Assembly (NCBI RefSeq): GCF_001761385.1
Contig: NZ_CP017476.1
Coordinates: 2,903,501 to 2,967,500 of the forward strand
Direction of reading: 5' to 3'
DNA from: Hydrogenophaga crassostreae
GTDB taxonomy: Bacteria > Pseudomonadota > Gammaproteobacteria > Burkholderiales > Burkholderiaceae_C
Length of the DNA stretch: 64,000 nucleotides
In this document: positions 52,423-62,431 of the stretch, piece by piece
Layout of the letters: the number at the start of each line of letters is the position of its first letter
Position numbering within the stretch: position 1 is the first letter of the stretch
Translations under genes and position numbers: made by a program
The notes under the pieces: generated by a model
The model's database searches: none
What the model was told of the DNA's origin: nothing
Seen by the model: the letters and a program-made list of their open reading frames with translations, nothing else

Positions 52423-53172
52423 TCAGCTCAGGGCACGACACAGGGCCATCAGGCTGGATACCGTGATGTGCGGCGCGAGAGGCGCATGCTCCCAGGCATG
52501 GCCTTCGCGGTTCACCCAGGCAAGCTGCATACCGGCGCCCAAAGCGCCCACGCCGTCCAGATGGGCGTCGTCGCCAATGTGCAGCACCTGCTCAGGCGCC
52601 ACACCCGCCGCTTCGGCGCCCGCGTGAAAAATCCGCTTGTCGGGCTTGGGCACACCAAAACCATGGGCGTTCACAGACGCATGAAAATGCGCCCCTATGC
52701 CGACCCGGTGCACATCGGCGTTGCCATTCGAGAGTGCCACCACGGGGAAGCGGCTGGCCAGGAACTCCAATGCAGGCAACGCGTCATCGAACAGCTCCAC
52801 GCGGTGCCGCTCGGCGAAAAACACCTCAAACGCCGGCTCGGCCAGCGAGGGGTCTTCGCCCGCCCTGTTCAGCAACAGGCGGATCGACTCGCGCCGCAAC
52901 GCACTCATGTCATGCATCAGATCAGGGCGCAACTCGACCATCTGGTTGCGAACCGCTCGCAGGGTATCTTTGTCGCGCCCGAGCGCGGCGGTGACTGGCG
53001 CGTGTTGATCGAGCCATGTCTGAAGTGTGTTTTCAGCGCGCTTGATGGTCGGCCAGATGGGCCACAGGGTGTCGTCCAGATCCAGCGTGATGGCACGGAT
53101 GCGGGCGACATCAAGCCCGGCATCCGTGTGGGCGGGCAAAGCAGTTGGTGGAGAGGTGTCAGGGGTTGTCAT
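52423..53172 (-). CDS. HAD-superfamily hydrolase
   Basis: A 249-residue phosphatase-like protein. The nucleophile motif LDLDDTLWPIWP lies near residue 36, motif II ALSNGN near 155, a lysine in VPKPDKRIF, and IGDDAHLDGVGA gives the metal-binding aspartates. The substrate is unknown. The ATG at 53172 keeps it 19 bases from the divergent hemH; an ATG at 53193 would overlap hemH by two bases. Either way the promoter of one gene lies within the other. Confidence 0.88.
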   Translation of the reverse strand: MTTPDTSPPTALPAHTDAGLDVARIRAITLDLDDTLWPIWPTIKRAENTLQTWLDQHAPVTAALGRDKDTLRAVRNQMVELRPDLMHDMSALRRESIRLLLNRAGEDPSLAEPAFEVFFAERHRVELFDDALPALEFLASRFPVVALSNGNADVHRVGIGAHFHASVNAHGFGVPKPDKRIFHAGAEAAGVAPEQVLHIGDDAHLDGVGALGAGMQLAWVNREGHAWEHAPLAPHITVSSLMALCRALS

Positions 53173-53191
53173 GTCTGCGGGAGAATAGCGC

Positions 53192-54283
53192 ATGAGCTTC
53201 CAAAAAGAACCACCCTTCTCCCATGGTCAGGCGCCGCGCACGGCCGTTGTGCTGTGCAACCTGGGTACGCCCGATGAGCCCACAGCACCGGCCCTGCGCC
53301 GTTACCTGGCCGAATTCCTCAGCGATCACCGGGTGGTGGAGATTCCCAAACCCATCTGGTGGCTGATTCTGCACGGCGTCATTCTTCGCGTTCGCCCGAA
53401 GAAATCGGCAGCCAAATACGCCAGCGTCTGGATGCCCGAAGGCTCGCCGCTCAAGGTCTGGACCGAAAAACAGGCAACGCTGCTGCGCGGCTACCTGGGG
53501 GAGCGAGGCCATCAGGTCACCGTGCGCTACGCCATGCGCTATGGCAACCCGTCGATCCCTGCCGTATTGGACGAGCTCAAGGCCCAGGGCATGACCCGCG
53601 TGCTGCTCGTGCCGGCCTACCCCCAATACAGCGGCACCACCACCGCCAGCGTGTTCGATTCGGTCGCCAACTGGGGGTTGAAGGCGCGCAACCTGCCCGA
53701 AATCCGCTTCATCAACCGATACCACGACGACGCCGGCTACATCGAAGCGCTGGCCAAGAAGGTGCGCCAACACTGGATGCACAACGGTCAGGCCGACAAA
53801 CTGGTGATGAGCTTTCACGGCGTGCCCGAGCGCACGCTGCAGTTGGGCGACCCCTACCACTGCGAATGCCACAAGACCGCACGCCTGCTGGCCGAAAAAC
53901 TCGGTCTGACCAAAGACCGCTACCAGGTCACCTTCCAGTCCCGATTCGGCAAAGCCAAGTGGCTGGAGCCCTATACCGAGCCTTCGCTGATCAAAATGGC
54001 TCAAAACGGAACACACAGCGTCGACGTGATCTGCCCCGGCTTCACCAGCGACTGCCTGGAAACGCTGGAAGAGATCAATATGGAGGCCCGCGAGGCGTTT
54101 TTGCACGCCGGGGGAAAAACGTTCAACTACATCGAATGCGTGAACGACAGCCCCGACTGGATCCGCGCCCTCGCCGACCTGGCCGAACGCCACATGCAAG
54201 GCTGGCCCACCTTGCAGGCCGACGACCCGATGGCGCTCAAGGAAAGCCGGGAGCGGGCGCTGGCCTTGGGCGCCAAAGACTGA
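53192..54283 (+). CDS. hemH: Ferrochelatase
   Basis: A 363-residue enzyme inserting Fe(II) into protoporphyrin IX, the last step of haem synthesis. His209 (SFHGVPER) and Glu290 (SDCLETLEE) are the metal-site residues, and NLGTPDEP is the N-terminal signature. It supplies haem for the cbb3 oxidase and cytochromes encoded earlier. The start at 53192 leaves almost no space before the divergent HAD gene. A small lipoprotein gene follows nine bases later. Confidence 0.96.
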   Translation: MSFQKEPPFSHGQAPRTAVVLCNLGTPDEPTAPALRRYLAEFLSDHRVVEIPKPIWWLILHGVILRVRPKKSAAKYASVWMPEGSPLKVWTEKQATLLRGYLGERGHQVTVRYAMRYGNPSIPAVLDELKAQGMTRVLLVPAYPQYSGTTTASVFDSVANWGLKARNLPEIRFINRYHDDAGYIEALAKKVRQHWMHNGQADKLVMSFHGVPERTLQLGDPYHCECHKTARLLAEKLGLTKDRYQVTFQSRFGKAKWLEPYTEPSLIKMAQNGTHSVDVICPGFTSDCLETLEEINMEAREAFLHAGGKTFNYIECVNDSPDWIRALADLAERHMQGWPTLQADDPMALKESRERALALGAKD

Positions 54284-54292
54284 GGATTTGCC

Positions 54293-54550
54293 ATGAAGAC
54301 AACGACAACAGCAGCGGCCACCTTGCTGACCGCGCTCGCCACATTGGCAGGCTGCAGCGCCCAACAAGGCTATGCCGGCGCGCAGTCCTGGAAACGCAAC
54401 CAGTGCAGCAAGATCGTTGACGCACAGGAGCGCCTTCGCTGCCTGAGGGAAGCCGATCAGTCTTACGACAGCTATCAAAAAGAAGCAGAAGCCGCGACAA
54501 AGAAGCCCGCACAGGACCGTGCGACTGCAGCGGAATCGCCCCAACAGTAG
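54293..54550 (+). CDS. Small lipoprotein of unknown function
   Basis: An 85-residue protein with a signal peptide and lipobox LAGC (cysteine near residue 21). The mature part has a Cys pair (QCSKIVDAQERLRCLREAD) that might form a disulfide and a charged, helical tail. GAGGA precedes the ATG, and hemH ends nine bases upstream, so co-transcription is likely. I do not recognise a characterised family. Confidence 0.75.
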   Translation: MKTTTTAAATLLTALATLAGCSAQQGYAGAQSWKRNQCSKIVDAQERLRCLREADQSYDSYQKEAEAATKKPAQDRATAAESPQQ

Positions 54551-54663
54551 AGACACCCCAGGTGCCTGCGCGGCAGAAAGGACACCGGCTGCAACCCGCG
54601 AGAATCCGGTCTGGCTTCTGCGCCTTCTGCCGCAAAGACGCCTGGGCGCACGTCCCACCGTCG

Positions 54664-54676
54664 TCTCAATTTGAGA
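54664..54676. promoter_or_regulatory. Perfect inverted repeat upstream of coxS
   Basis: TCTCAA-T-TTGAGA is an exact 6-1-6 inverted repeat, 100 bases before the coxS ATG. Its right half TTGAGA could double as a -35, but no convincing -10 follows. A binding site for the GAF-Fis regulator at 62432 or another activator is plausible. The rest of 54551-54776 shows no gene and no clear sigma-54 promoter. Confidence 0.5.
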
Positions 54677-54776
54677 AAACTTCCCATCGGGCCCAACGGC
54701 CTAGGGGTTACACCCAAGGACACGCCCACGCGCCCATGTTTCACTTCTGGAGGACATTCACCAACAGGAGACAAGC

Positions 54777-55244
54777 ATGCAGGTTCAACTTCAGGTCAAC
54801 GGAAAAGCCGTGACCGTCGACGCGGCGCCCCACACGCTGCTGGTTCAAGCACTTCGCGAACAGCTCAAACTCACCGGCACCCACGTGGGTTGCGACACGG
54901 CGCAATGCGGCGCCTGCACGGTGTTGATGAACGGCAAGGCGGTCAAGTCTTGCAACATGCTGCTCGCGCAGGCCGCGGGCACTGACGTCCAGACCATTGA
55001 AGGCATGGCCGCTGCCGATGGCACCATGCACCCCATGCAAGCCGCATTCAAGGAATGCCACGGTCTGCAATGCGGCTTCTGCACGCCCGGCATGGTGATG
55101 AGCGCCGTGGATCTGCACAAGCGCCAACCCAACGCCAATGAACAACAGGTGCGCGAAGGGCTGGAGGGCAACATCTGCCGCTGCACCGGCTACCAGAACA
55201 TCGTCAAATCCGTGCTGCAGGGTTCTGCGGCCATGAAATCTTAA
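54777..55244 (+). CDS. coxS: Form II CODH-like molybdenum hydroxylase, [2Fe-2S] small subunit
   Basis: A 155-residue iron-sulfur subunit. The plant-type ferredoxin cluster uses Cys39, Cys44, Cys47 and Cys59; the second cluster uses Cys99, Cys102, Cys134 and Cys136 (QCGFC and CRC). It passes electrons from the molybdenum site of CoxL to the flavin of CoxM. AGGAG precedes the ATG. It is first in an S-L-M operon, the order of form II CODH-like enzymes. Confidence 0.93.
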   Translation: MQVQLQVNGKAVTVDAAPHTLLVQALREQLKLTGTHVGCDTAQCGACTVLMNGKAVKSCNMLLAQAAGTDVQTIEGMAAADGTMHPMQAAFKECHGLQCGFCTPGMVMSAVDLHKRQPNANEQQVREGLEGNICRCTGYQNIVKSVLQGSAAMKS

Positions 55245-55255
55245 GGAGCAGCAAC

Positions 55256-57637
55256 ATGGGTGCATCCGACTTTGCCAATCTCCCCCACATTGGGGAATCC
55301 GTCCGCCGCAAGGAGGACTACCGCTTTCTGACCGGCGCCGGCCAGTACACCGATGACATCGTGCTGGCCAACATGGCGCAGTGCTACTTCGTGCGCTCGC
55401 CCCATGCCCATGCCAAGATCCGCAGCATCAACAAGACCGCTGCGCTGGCCGCGCCCGGCGTGATCGGCATTCTGGACGGCCAGGATGTGGCCGCCGACAA
55501 GATCAACGGCCTGCCCTGCGGCTGGCTGATCACCAGCACCGACGGCGAGCCCATGAAGGAGCCGCCACATCCAATCCTGGCACTCGACAAGGTGCGCTAC
55601 GTGGGTGACCACGTGGCCATGGTCGTGGCTGAAACGCTGGAACAGGCGCGCAATGCCGCCGAAATGGTCGAGGTGGACTACGAGCCGCTGGCCGCCGTGG
55701 TCGATGTGCGCGATGCACAGGCCAAGGGTGCCCCGGCCGCGCACGACATCGCACCTGACAACCATTGCTACAAATGGGCCATCGGTGACAAGGGCGAAGT
55801 CGACAAAGCGTTTGTCGGCGCCGCCCACGTGACCAAGATCGATCTGGTCAACAACCGCCTGGCGCCCAACCCCATGGAGCCACGCGCCGCCATCGGTCAC
55901 TACAACCGGGCCGGCGACGACTACACGCTGTACGTCGCCAACCAGAACCCACACGTCGAACGCCTGCTGATGACGGCGTTTGTCATGGGCCTGCCGGAGC
56001 ACAAGGTGCGTGTGATCGCCCCCGATGTGGGCGGTGGTTTTGGCGCCAAGATCTTCCTGTACGCCGAAGACGTGTGCCTGACCTGGGCCTCGAAGAAACT
56101 GAACCGTCCGATCAAGTGGAACTGCGACCGCTCGGAGGCCTTCCTGTGTGATGCCCACGGCCGCGACCACGTGAGCCACGCCGAACTGGCGATGGACAAA
56201 GACGGCAAGTTCCTGGCTTTCCGTGTGCACACCGATGCCAACATGGGTGCTTACCTGTCCACCTTTGCCCCAGCCGTGCCAACCATTCTTTACGCGACGC
56301 TGCTGGCCGGTCAGTACAAGACGCCGCAGGTGTATGTGGAGGTGGACGCCTGGTTCACCAACACCTCGCCAGTGGATGCCTACCGAGGTGCCGGGCGCCC
56401 GGAAGCCACCTACCTGCTGGAGCGCATCGTGAGCCGCGCGGCCTGGGAAATGGGCGTCAGCCAAGACGAGATCCGCCGCCGCAACTTCATCACCGAGTTC
56501 CCCTACCAGACCCCGGTGGCGCTGCAATACGACACGGGTGATTTCATCGCCTGCATGGACAAATCGCAAGAGCTGGCCGACGTCAAAGGGCTGGAAGCGC
56601 GCAAGGCCGAATCGAAGGCCAAAGGCTTGCTGCGCGGCGTGGGCTACTCCAGCTACATCGAGGCGTGCGGCCTGGCACCTTCCAACGTGGCCGGTGCGCT
56701 GGGCGCCAGGGCGGGCCTGTTTGAATGCGGCGAAGTGCGCGTGCACCCCACGGGCAGTGTCACCGTGTTCACCGGTTCCCACAGCCATGGCCAGGGCCAC
56801 GAAACCACATTCGCACAGGTTGTGGCCGCCCGCCTGGGCCTCTCGCCCGACCAGGTCGACATCGTGCACGGCGACACCGGCCGCGTGCCTTTCGGTATGG
56901 GCACCTATGGTTCGCGCTCCATCTCGGTGGGCGGCGCGGCCATCATGCGTGCGCTCGACAAAATTGAAGCCAAGGCCAAGAAAATCGCGGCCCACCTGAT
57001 GGAAGCCAGCGATGCCGACATCGACTTTGCTGGCGGCGAGTTCAAGGTCAAAGGCACCGACAAGATGGTCACGTTTGGTCAGGTCGCGTTGACGGCCTAC
57101 GTGCCACACAACTACCCGCTCGACAAACTGGAGCCCGGTCTGAACGAAACCGCGTTCTACGACCCGACCAACTTCACCTTTCCGGCCGGTACCTACATCT
57201 GCGAGGTCGAAGTCGACCCCGCCACCGGTGTGGTGCGCGTGGACCGCTTCACAGCGGTGGACGACTTCGGCACCATCATCAACCCGATGGTGGTTGAAGG
57301 CCAGGTGCACGGCGGCGTGGTGCAAGGCATCGGCCAGGCGCTCATGGAGCATTGCGTGTACGACCGCGAAACGGGTCAGTTGGTGACCGGCTCCTACATG
57401 GACTACACCATGCCCCGCGCCGACGATTTCCCCAACATCACCATCGGCCACGTGTGCACCCCCTGCACCACCAACCCACTGGGCACCAAAGGTTGCGGCG
57501 AAGCGGGGGCCATCGGCTCACCGCCCGCCGTCATCAACGCGGTGCTCGACGCGCTCGCGCCGCTGGGTGTCAAAGACCTGGACATGCCTGCGAGCCCGAA
57601 CCGGGTCTGGGCAGCGATTCAACAAGCAAAAGCCTGA
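55256..57637 (+). CDS. coxL: Form II CODH-like molybdenum hydroxylase, large subunit
   Basis: A 793-residue catalytic subunit. The active-site loop reads AYRGAGR at 375-381, the form II (BMS) motif, not the AYXCSFR of form I CO dehydrogenase, whose cysteine carries the Cu-S-Mo centre. Glu749 (GCGEAG) is the catalytic base. So the protein binds the molybdenum cofactor but CO oxidation is not assured; other hydroxylations are possible. GGGFGAK and GSRSISVGG are cofactor contacts. AAGGAG precedes the ATG, 11 bases after coxS. Confidence 0.92.
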   Translation: MGASDFANLPHIGESVRRKEDYRFLTGAGQYTDDIVLANMAQCYFVRSPHAHAKIRSINKTAALAAPGVIGILDGQDVAADKINGLPCGWLITSTDGEPMKEPPHPILALDKVRYVGDHVAMVVAETLEQARNAAEMVEVDYEPLAAVVDVRDAQAKGAPAAHDIAPDNHCYKWAIGDKGEVDKAFVGAAHVTKIDLVNNRLAPNPMEPRAAIGHYNRAGDDYTLYVANQNPHVERLLMTAFVMGLPEHKVRVIAPDVGGGFGAKIFLYAEDVCLTWASKKLNRPIKWNCDRSEAFLCDAHGRDHVSHAELAMDKDGKFLAFRVHTDANMGAYLSTFAPAVPTILYATLLAGQYKTPQVYVEVDAWFTNTSPVDAYRGAGRPEATYLLERIVSRAAWEMGVSQDEIRRRNFITEFPYQTPVALQYDTGDFIACMDKSQELADVKGLEARKAESKAKGLLRGVGYSSYIEACGLAPSNVAGALGARAGLFECGEVRVHPTGSVTVFTGSHSHGQGHETTFAQVVAARLGLSPDQVDIVHGDTGRVPFGMGTYGSRSISVGGAAIMRALDKIEAKAKKIAAHLMEASDADIDFAGGEFKVKGTDKMVTFGQVALTAYVPHNYPLDKLEPGLNETAFYDPTNFTFPAGTYICEVEVDPATGVVRVDRFTAVDDFGTIINPMVVEGQVHGGVVQGIGQALMEHCVYDRETGQLVTGSYMDYTMPRADDFPNITIGHVCTPCTTNPLGTKGCGEAGAIGSPPAVINAVLDALAPLGVKDLDMPASPNRVWAAIQQAKA

Positions 57638-57648
57638 GGAGAACACAC

Positions 57649-58432
57649 ATGTACGCATTCGATTACGAACGCCCCGCCTCCATGGCTGACGCCTTGGCCA
57701 AGATCTCGGCCGGTGGCCAGGCCTTGGCCGGTGGTCAAACCCTGATCGCTTCCTTGAAACAACGCCTGGCACAACCGTCCAGCCTGATCGACCTGGCCGG
57801 CGTCGCTGAGCTCAGCGGCATCAAGAAAGACGGCAACTCACTGGTGATTGGCGCGATGACGCGCCATGAAACGGTGGCCGACAGCGCCGATGTCAAAGCC
57901 CTGATCCCGGCGCTCGCCGCGCTGGCCGGTGGCATTGGCGACCGTCAGGTTCGCGCCATGGGCACCATGGGCGGCTCGGTGGCCAACAACGACCCGGCCG
58001 CCTGCTACCCCAGTGCCGTGCTCGGTCTGGGCGCCACCGTGCAGACCAACAAACGCACGATTGCTGCCGACGACTTCTTTCAAGGCATGTACACCACGGC
58101 CCTGGAAGAAGGCGAGCTGATTACCGCGATCCACTTCCCTGCGCCTCAGAAAGCGGCCTACGCCAAATTCCGCCAACCCGCCTCCCGCTTTGCGCTGGTC
58201 GGCGTGTTCGTGGCGCAAACGGCCAACGGCGTGCGCGTGGCAATCACGGGAGCGGGCAATGGCGTGTTCCGCCATGCCGGCCTGGAGGCTGCGTTGACCA
58301 AGAGCTTCACGCCCGAGGCGGTCGAAGGCGTGGCCATCGATGCGAACGAACTCAACGGCGATCTGCATGCCAGCGCGGCCTTCCGTGCCCAACTGGTCAA
58401 GGTGCAAACCCAGAAAGCGGTCAAGCAAGCCA

Positions 58433-58440
<8 letters not shown>
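57649..58440 (+). CDS. coxM: Form II CODH-like molybdenum hydroxylase, FAD subunit
   Basis: A 263-residue FAD-binding subunit. AGGQTL (27-32) and GTMGGSVANND (105-115) correspond to the two FAD-binding loops of the CoxM/vanillyl-alcohol oxidase fold. It accepts electrons from the CoxS clusters and hands them to a quinone or other acceptor. GAGGAG precedes the ATG, 11 bases after coxL, and its stop overlaps the start of the MoxR-type gene by eight bases. Confidence 0.92.
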
Positions 58441-59338
<898 letters not shown>

Positions 59339-59362
59339 CGCCAGGATGAAGGGCCGATCCAC

Positions 59363-60535
59363 ATGATGAAGCTCGGCGACGCGCGCAGCGGCAAACTGCG
59401 CGACAACATCACCGGCTTTGGCCGTGCCTTGCGCCGCGCCGGCGTGCCTGTTGACAGCAGCCGCATCGCCATGGCCATCGAAGCCATCGAGCTCGTCGGC
59501 ATCGAACGCAAAGACGATCTGCATGCGGCTTTGCGCGCCGTGCTGGTGAGCCGCCAGCAAGATCTGGAGGTTTTTGACCAGTTGTTCGACGCCCTGTTTC
59601 GCAACCCCGAATTGGCGCAGCAACTGCTCGCCCAGATGCTGCCCAAAGTGCGCCAGGCCGAGGCGCCCAAGCGCAAGGCCCGCGTGCAGGAAGCCCTCGC
59701 AGCGGCCAGGGCTCCCAAAGAAGGCCCGCGCAAGGAGAGCGAAATCCAGCTCGACGCTGCGATGACCGCCAGCGATCAGCAACGCCTGCGCCACGCCGAT
59801 TTCGCCACCCTCAACGCCAGCGAGTTCCGCCTGATCGAGCGCCTGGTGCGCGATGTGCCCCTGCCCTTGCCACCCGTCCGGGGCCGCCGAACGCGCGCCG
59901 GTGTGCGCGGTCAACGGCCACACTGGGCCGCAGCCATGCAACAGGCCCGCCGTTTTGAGGGCGAACTGCTGTGGTTGCCCAAGCGCGCCCGCCGGCCACA
60001 GGCCCTGCCCCTGCTCGTTCTGGTGGACGTCTCGGGCTCCATGGAGCGCTACGCCCGCCTGCTACTGGCCTTCTTGCACAACGCCACACAAGGCCGCCCG
60101 CGCGCCGCCTTTGCCTTCGGCACCGACCTGACCGACCTGCGCCCCGCCTTCCGGCAACGCGACACCGATCACATGCTCGACATGGCCAACGCGGCCATCG
60201 CCGATTTCGCTGGCGGCACCCGCCTGGGTGCCTCGCTGGCCACGCTGCGCGAGCGCCACGCGCGCACGCTGGTGGGCCGCCGAACCGTGGTCGTGCTCAT
60301 CAGCGACGGGCTGGACACGGGCGAGCCCGACGCACTGAATTCCGAGGTCTTGTGGCTCAAGCGCCACTGCCGCCAGTTGTTGTGGCTCAATCCCCTGTTG
60401 CGTTTCGACGGCTACGCGCCATTGGCGAGCGGCGCCAAGGTGCTGCACGAGCACGCCGATGGCATGCTCGCGGTGCACAACCTGAGCCGACTCGAGGACC
60501 TCGCACAGGCCATGGCACGGCTCATGCAACGCTGA
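59363..60535 (+). CDS. coxE: VWA-domain protein CoxE
   Basis: A 390-residue protein with an N-terminal helical region (about 1-150) and a C-terminal von Willebrand A domain with the MIDAS motif VDVSGSMERY. CoxE partners with the AAA+ protein CoxD in maturation of the molybdenum hydroxylase. Two adjacent ATGs (59363, 59366) are possible starts. It lies 24 bases after coxD. Confidence 0.92.
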   Translation: MMKLGDARSGKLRDNITGFGRALRRAGVPVDSSRIAMAIEAIELVGIERKDDLHAALRAVLVSRQQDLEVFDQLFDALFRNPELAQQLLAQMLPKVRQAEAPKRKARVQEALAAARAPKEGPRKESEIQLDAAMTASDQQRLRHADFATLNASEFRLIERLVRDVPLPLPPVRGRRTRAGVRGQRPHWAAAMQQARRFEGELLWLPKRARRPQALPLLVLVDVSGSMERYARLLLAFLHNATQGRPRAAFAFGTDLTDLRPAFRQRDTDHMLDMANAAIADFAGGTRLGASLATLRERHARTLVGRRTVVVLISDGLDTGEPDALNSEVLWLKRHCRQLLWLNPLLRFDGYAPLASGAKVLHEHADGMLAVHNLSRLEDLAQAMARLMQR

Positions 60536-60576
60536 AACCCGACACCCAAAAACCGTTCCAACAGGAGACCCCCACC

Positions 60577-61158
60577 ATGGACATGACCGGCCAACGCACC
60601 CTCAAAGCCACCCAGCAACAAGCCTGGGAAGCCTTGAACGACCCTGAAATCCTGAAGGCCTGCATTCCTGGCTGCAAAAAATTTGAAGCCACCGGCGACA
60701 ACGCCTATGCCGTGGCCGCGGGCATCAAGATCGGTCCCGTCGCGGCAACGTTCAATGGAAACGTGCAACTCACCGACATCGTCGCGCCCACCAGTTACAA
60801 GCTCAACTTCGACGCCCAGGGCGGCGTGGCCGGCTTCGGCAAGGGCGAATCGTCGGTCGAACTCAAACCCCTGCCAGAAGGTTGCGAACTGAACTACACG
60901 GTGCACTCCACCGTCGGCGGCAAGATCGCCCAACTGGGCCAGCGCCTGATCGATGGCGTGGCCAAGAACATGGCCGAGGACTTCTTCAAGCGGTTTGAAG
61001 CGGCGCTGGAAGAGCGCTACCCCCCAGCTGAAACGCCCGCCGACAGCGGCGCCGCTGCTCCCTCCCCCACGCCTGCCTCGGCGTCGGGAATGCCCACCTG
61101 GGTTTGGGCCGCGGGCGCCGTCGCGGTGGCCGTGGTCATCTGGCTGATCAGCCGCTGA
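60577..61158 (+). CDS. coxG: SRPBCC-fold membrane-anchored protein CoxG
   Basis: A 193-residue protein. Residues 1-145 form an SRPBCC (START-like) domain beginning TGQRTLKATQQQAWEAL, the CoxG family. A Pro/Ala linker follows, and the last 20 residues (VWAAGAVAVAVVIWLISR) are a membrane helix. In Oligotropha CoxG is implicated in anchoring the enzyme to the membrane, which matches the tail. AGGAG precedes the ATG. It lies between coxE and the XdhC gene. Confidence 0.9.
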   Translation: MDMTGQRTLKATQQQAWEALNDPEILKACIPGCKKFEATGDNAYAVAAGIKIGPVAATFNGNVQLTDIVAPTSYKLNFDAQGGVAGFGKGESSVELKPLPEGCELNYTVHSTVGGKIAQLGQRLIDGVAKNMAEDFFKRFEAALEERYPPAETPADSGAAAPSPTPASASGMPTWVWAAGAVAVAVVIWLISR

Positions 61159-61175
61159 CATCACACATCAAAGCC

Positions 61176-62258
61176 ATGGAAAACCTCGACCTCACCGTTC
61201 TTCGCAACCTGCTGCAATGGCGCCGCGCCGGGCAAAAGGCGCTGCTGGCCACTGTCGTGCGCACCTGGGGTTCATCGCCCCGCCCGGTGGGCTCGATCAT
61301 GGCACTGTGCGAATCGGGCGCAGTGGTGGGTTCGGTCTCGGGCGGCTGCATTGAAGACGACCTGATCTACCGCTACAGTCGCGCCAACACCCCCCAAGGC
61401 TCAGCCGCCATCGAAGGCATCAGCCACGACATCCCCAGCGGGCCGCCCGAGCGAGTGACCTACGGCGTCACCGCAGACGAAGCCCACCGCTTCGGCCTGC
61501 CTTGTGGCGGCACGCTGGAGCTGTTGCTGGAATTCAACCCGGAAGTGGCACCGCTGGAAACGCTGGTGCAAACGCTCACCGATGGCCACATGATGGAGCG
61601 CCACACGGCCATTGCCACCGGCGAAGTCAAACTCGTACCGGCCAGCAAACCGCAGGCCCTGAGCGACGACGGCACCACACTGCGCAACAGTTTTGGACCC
61701 GAATACCGCATGCTGCTGATTGGCGCCGGACAGCTCACCGAATACCTCGCCACCATGGCGCTGTTCTGCGGTTTTGCGGTTACCGTTTGCGACCCGCGAG
61801 AAGAGTACCGGGGTAACTGGCAGGTGGCGGGCGTCAAGCTCGACGCCGGCATGCCCGACGACGTCGTGACCGCTTTCAACGTCGACCGGCGCACCTGCGT
61901 CATCGCGCTCACCCACGACCCCAAGCTCGACGACCTCGCCCTGCTCGAAGCGCTGGGCAGCGAAGCGTTTTACGTGGGAGCCATTGGCTCACGCCGCAAC
62001 AACGAAGCCCGGCGGGCCCGCATGATCGAGCATTTCGATCAAACCGAAGACAGCCTGGCTGCCATGCGAGGTCCGATAGGCATCTACATCGGCAGCAAAA
62101 CGCCACCGGAAATAGCGGTCAGTGTGATGGCCGAAGTCTTGGCGCTGAAAAACGCCGTGCCATTGCCGCGCGACATGCAGGTGGGACCGGCCAAGGAACA
62201 GCTGCAACCCGGCAGCGGAACAGCCGCCGTGTGTTTTTCGGGCCAGCGCACGGCCTAA
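61176..62258 (+). CDS. XdhC/CoxI-family molybdenum cofactor-loading protein
   Basis: A 360-residue protein of the XdhC/CoxI family, with the N-terminal XdhC_CoxI segment (TWGSSPRPVGSIMA, VSGGCIEDDL) and a C-terminal Rossmann domain (LLIGAGQLTEYLATMA, GAIGSRRN). XdhC binds and sulfurates molybdenum cofactor before insertion into the hydroxylase. No MocA-type cytidylyltransferase lies in the window. It begins 17 bases after coxG, last structural gene of the operon. Confidence 0.9.
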   Translation: MENLDLTVLRNLLQWRRAGQKALLATVVRTWGSSPRPVGSIMALCESGAVVGSVSGGCIEDDLIYRYSRANTPQGSAAIEGISHDIPSGPPERVTYGVTADEAHRFGLPCGGTLELLLEFNPEVAPLETLVQTLTDGHMMERHTAIATGEVKLVPASKPQALSDDGTTLRNSFGPEYRMLLIGAGQLTEYLATMALFCGFAVTVCDPREEYRGNWQVAGVKLDAGMPDDVVTAFNVDRRTCVIALTHDPKLDDLALLEALGSEAFYVGAIGSRRNNEARRARMIEHFDQTEDSLAAMRGPIGIYIGSKTPPEIAVSVMAEVLALKNAVPLPRDMQVGPAKEQLQPGSGTAAVCFSGQRTA

Positions 62259-62431
62259 CGGGCCCTCTGGCGAAGCGGCACATGAAGGTCATGGCCGCCT
62301 TCGATTGGCGGCCCGATCCAGGCCACGGGGCAAGGGTAAACCCCAGTCTCATATGTTTCTGGCCGCCCGCCGAACCCGCTCCAAAACTGATTAAATGAAG
62401 GCGGCTCTGGCAACAAGGGCCGCCCATTCCC

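Noticed and set aside
53159..54658. 499-codon minus-strand frame opposite hemH
   Set aside because: Antisense to ferrochelatase and the small lipoprotein, Leu/Gly/Cys-rich without domains; hemH residues are intact.
55241..57451. 736-codon open frame antisense to coxL
   Set aside because: It mirrors coxL codon positions in high-GC DNA, has a His/Val/Gly-rich unstructured composition and no ribosome site; coxL is clearly the gene.
55256..57637. Annotating coxL as proven CO dehydrogenase
   Set aside because: The AYRGAGR motif lacks the copper-binding cysteine of form I enzymes, so only a form II (putative) call is supported.
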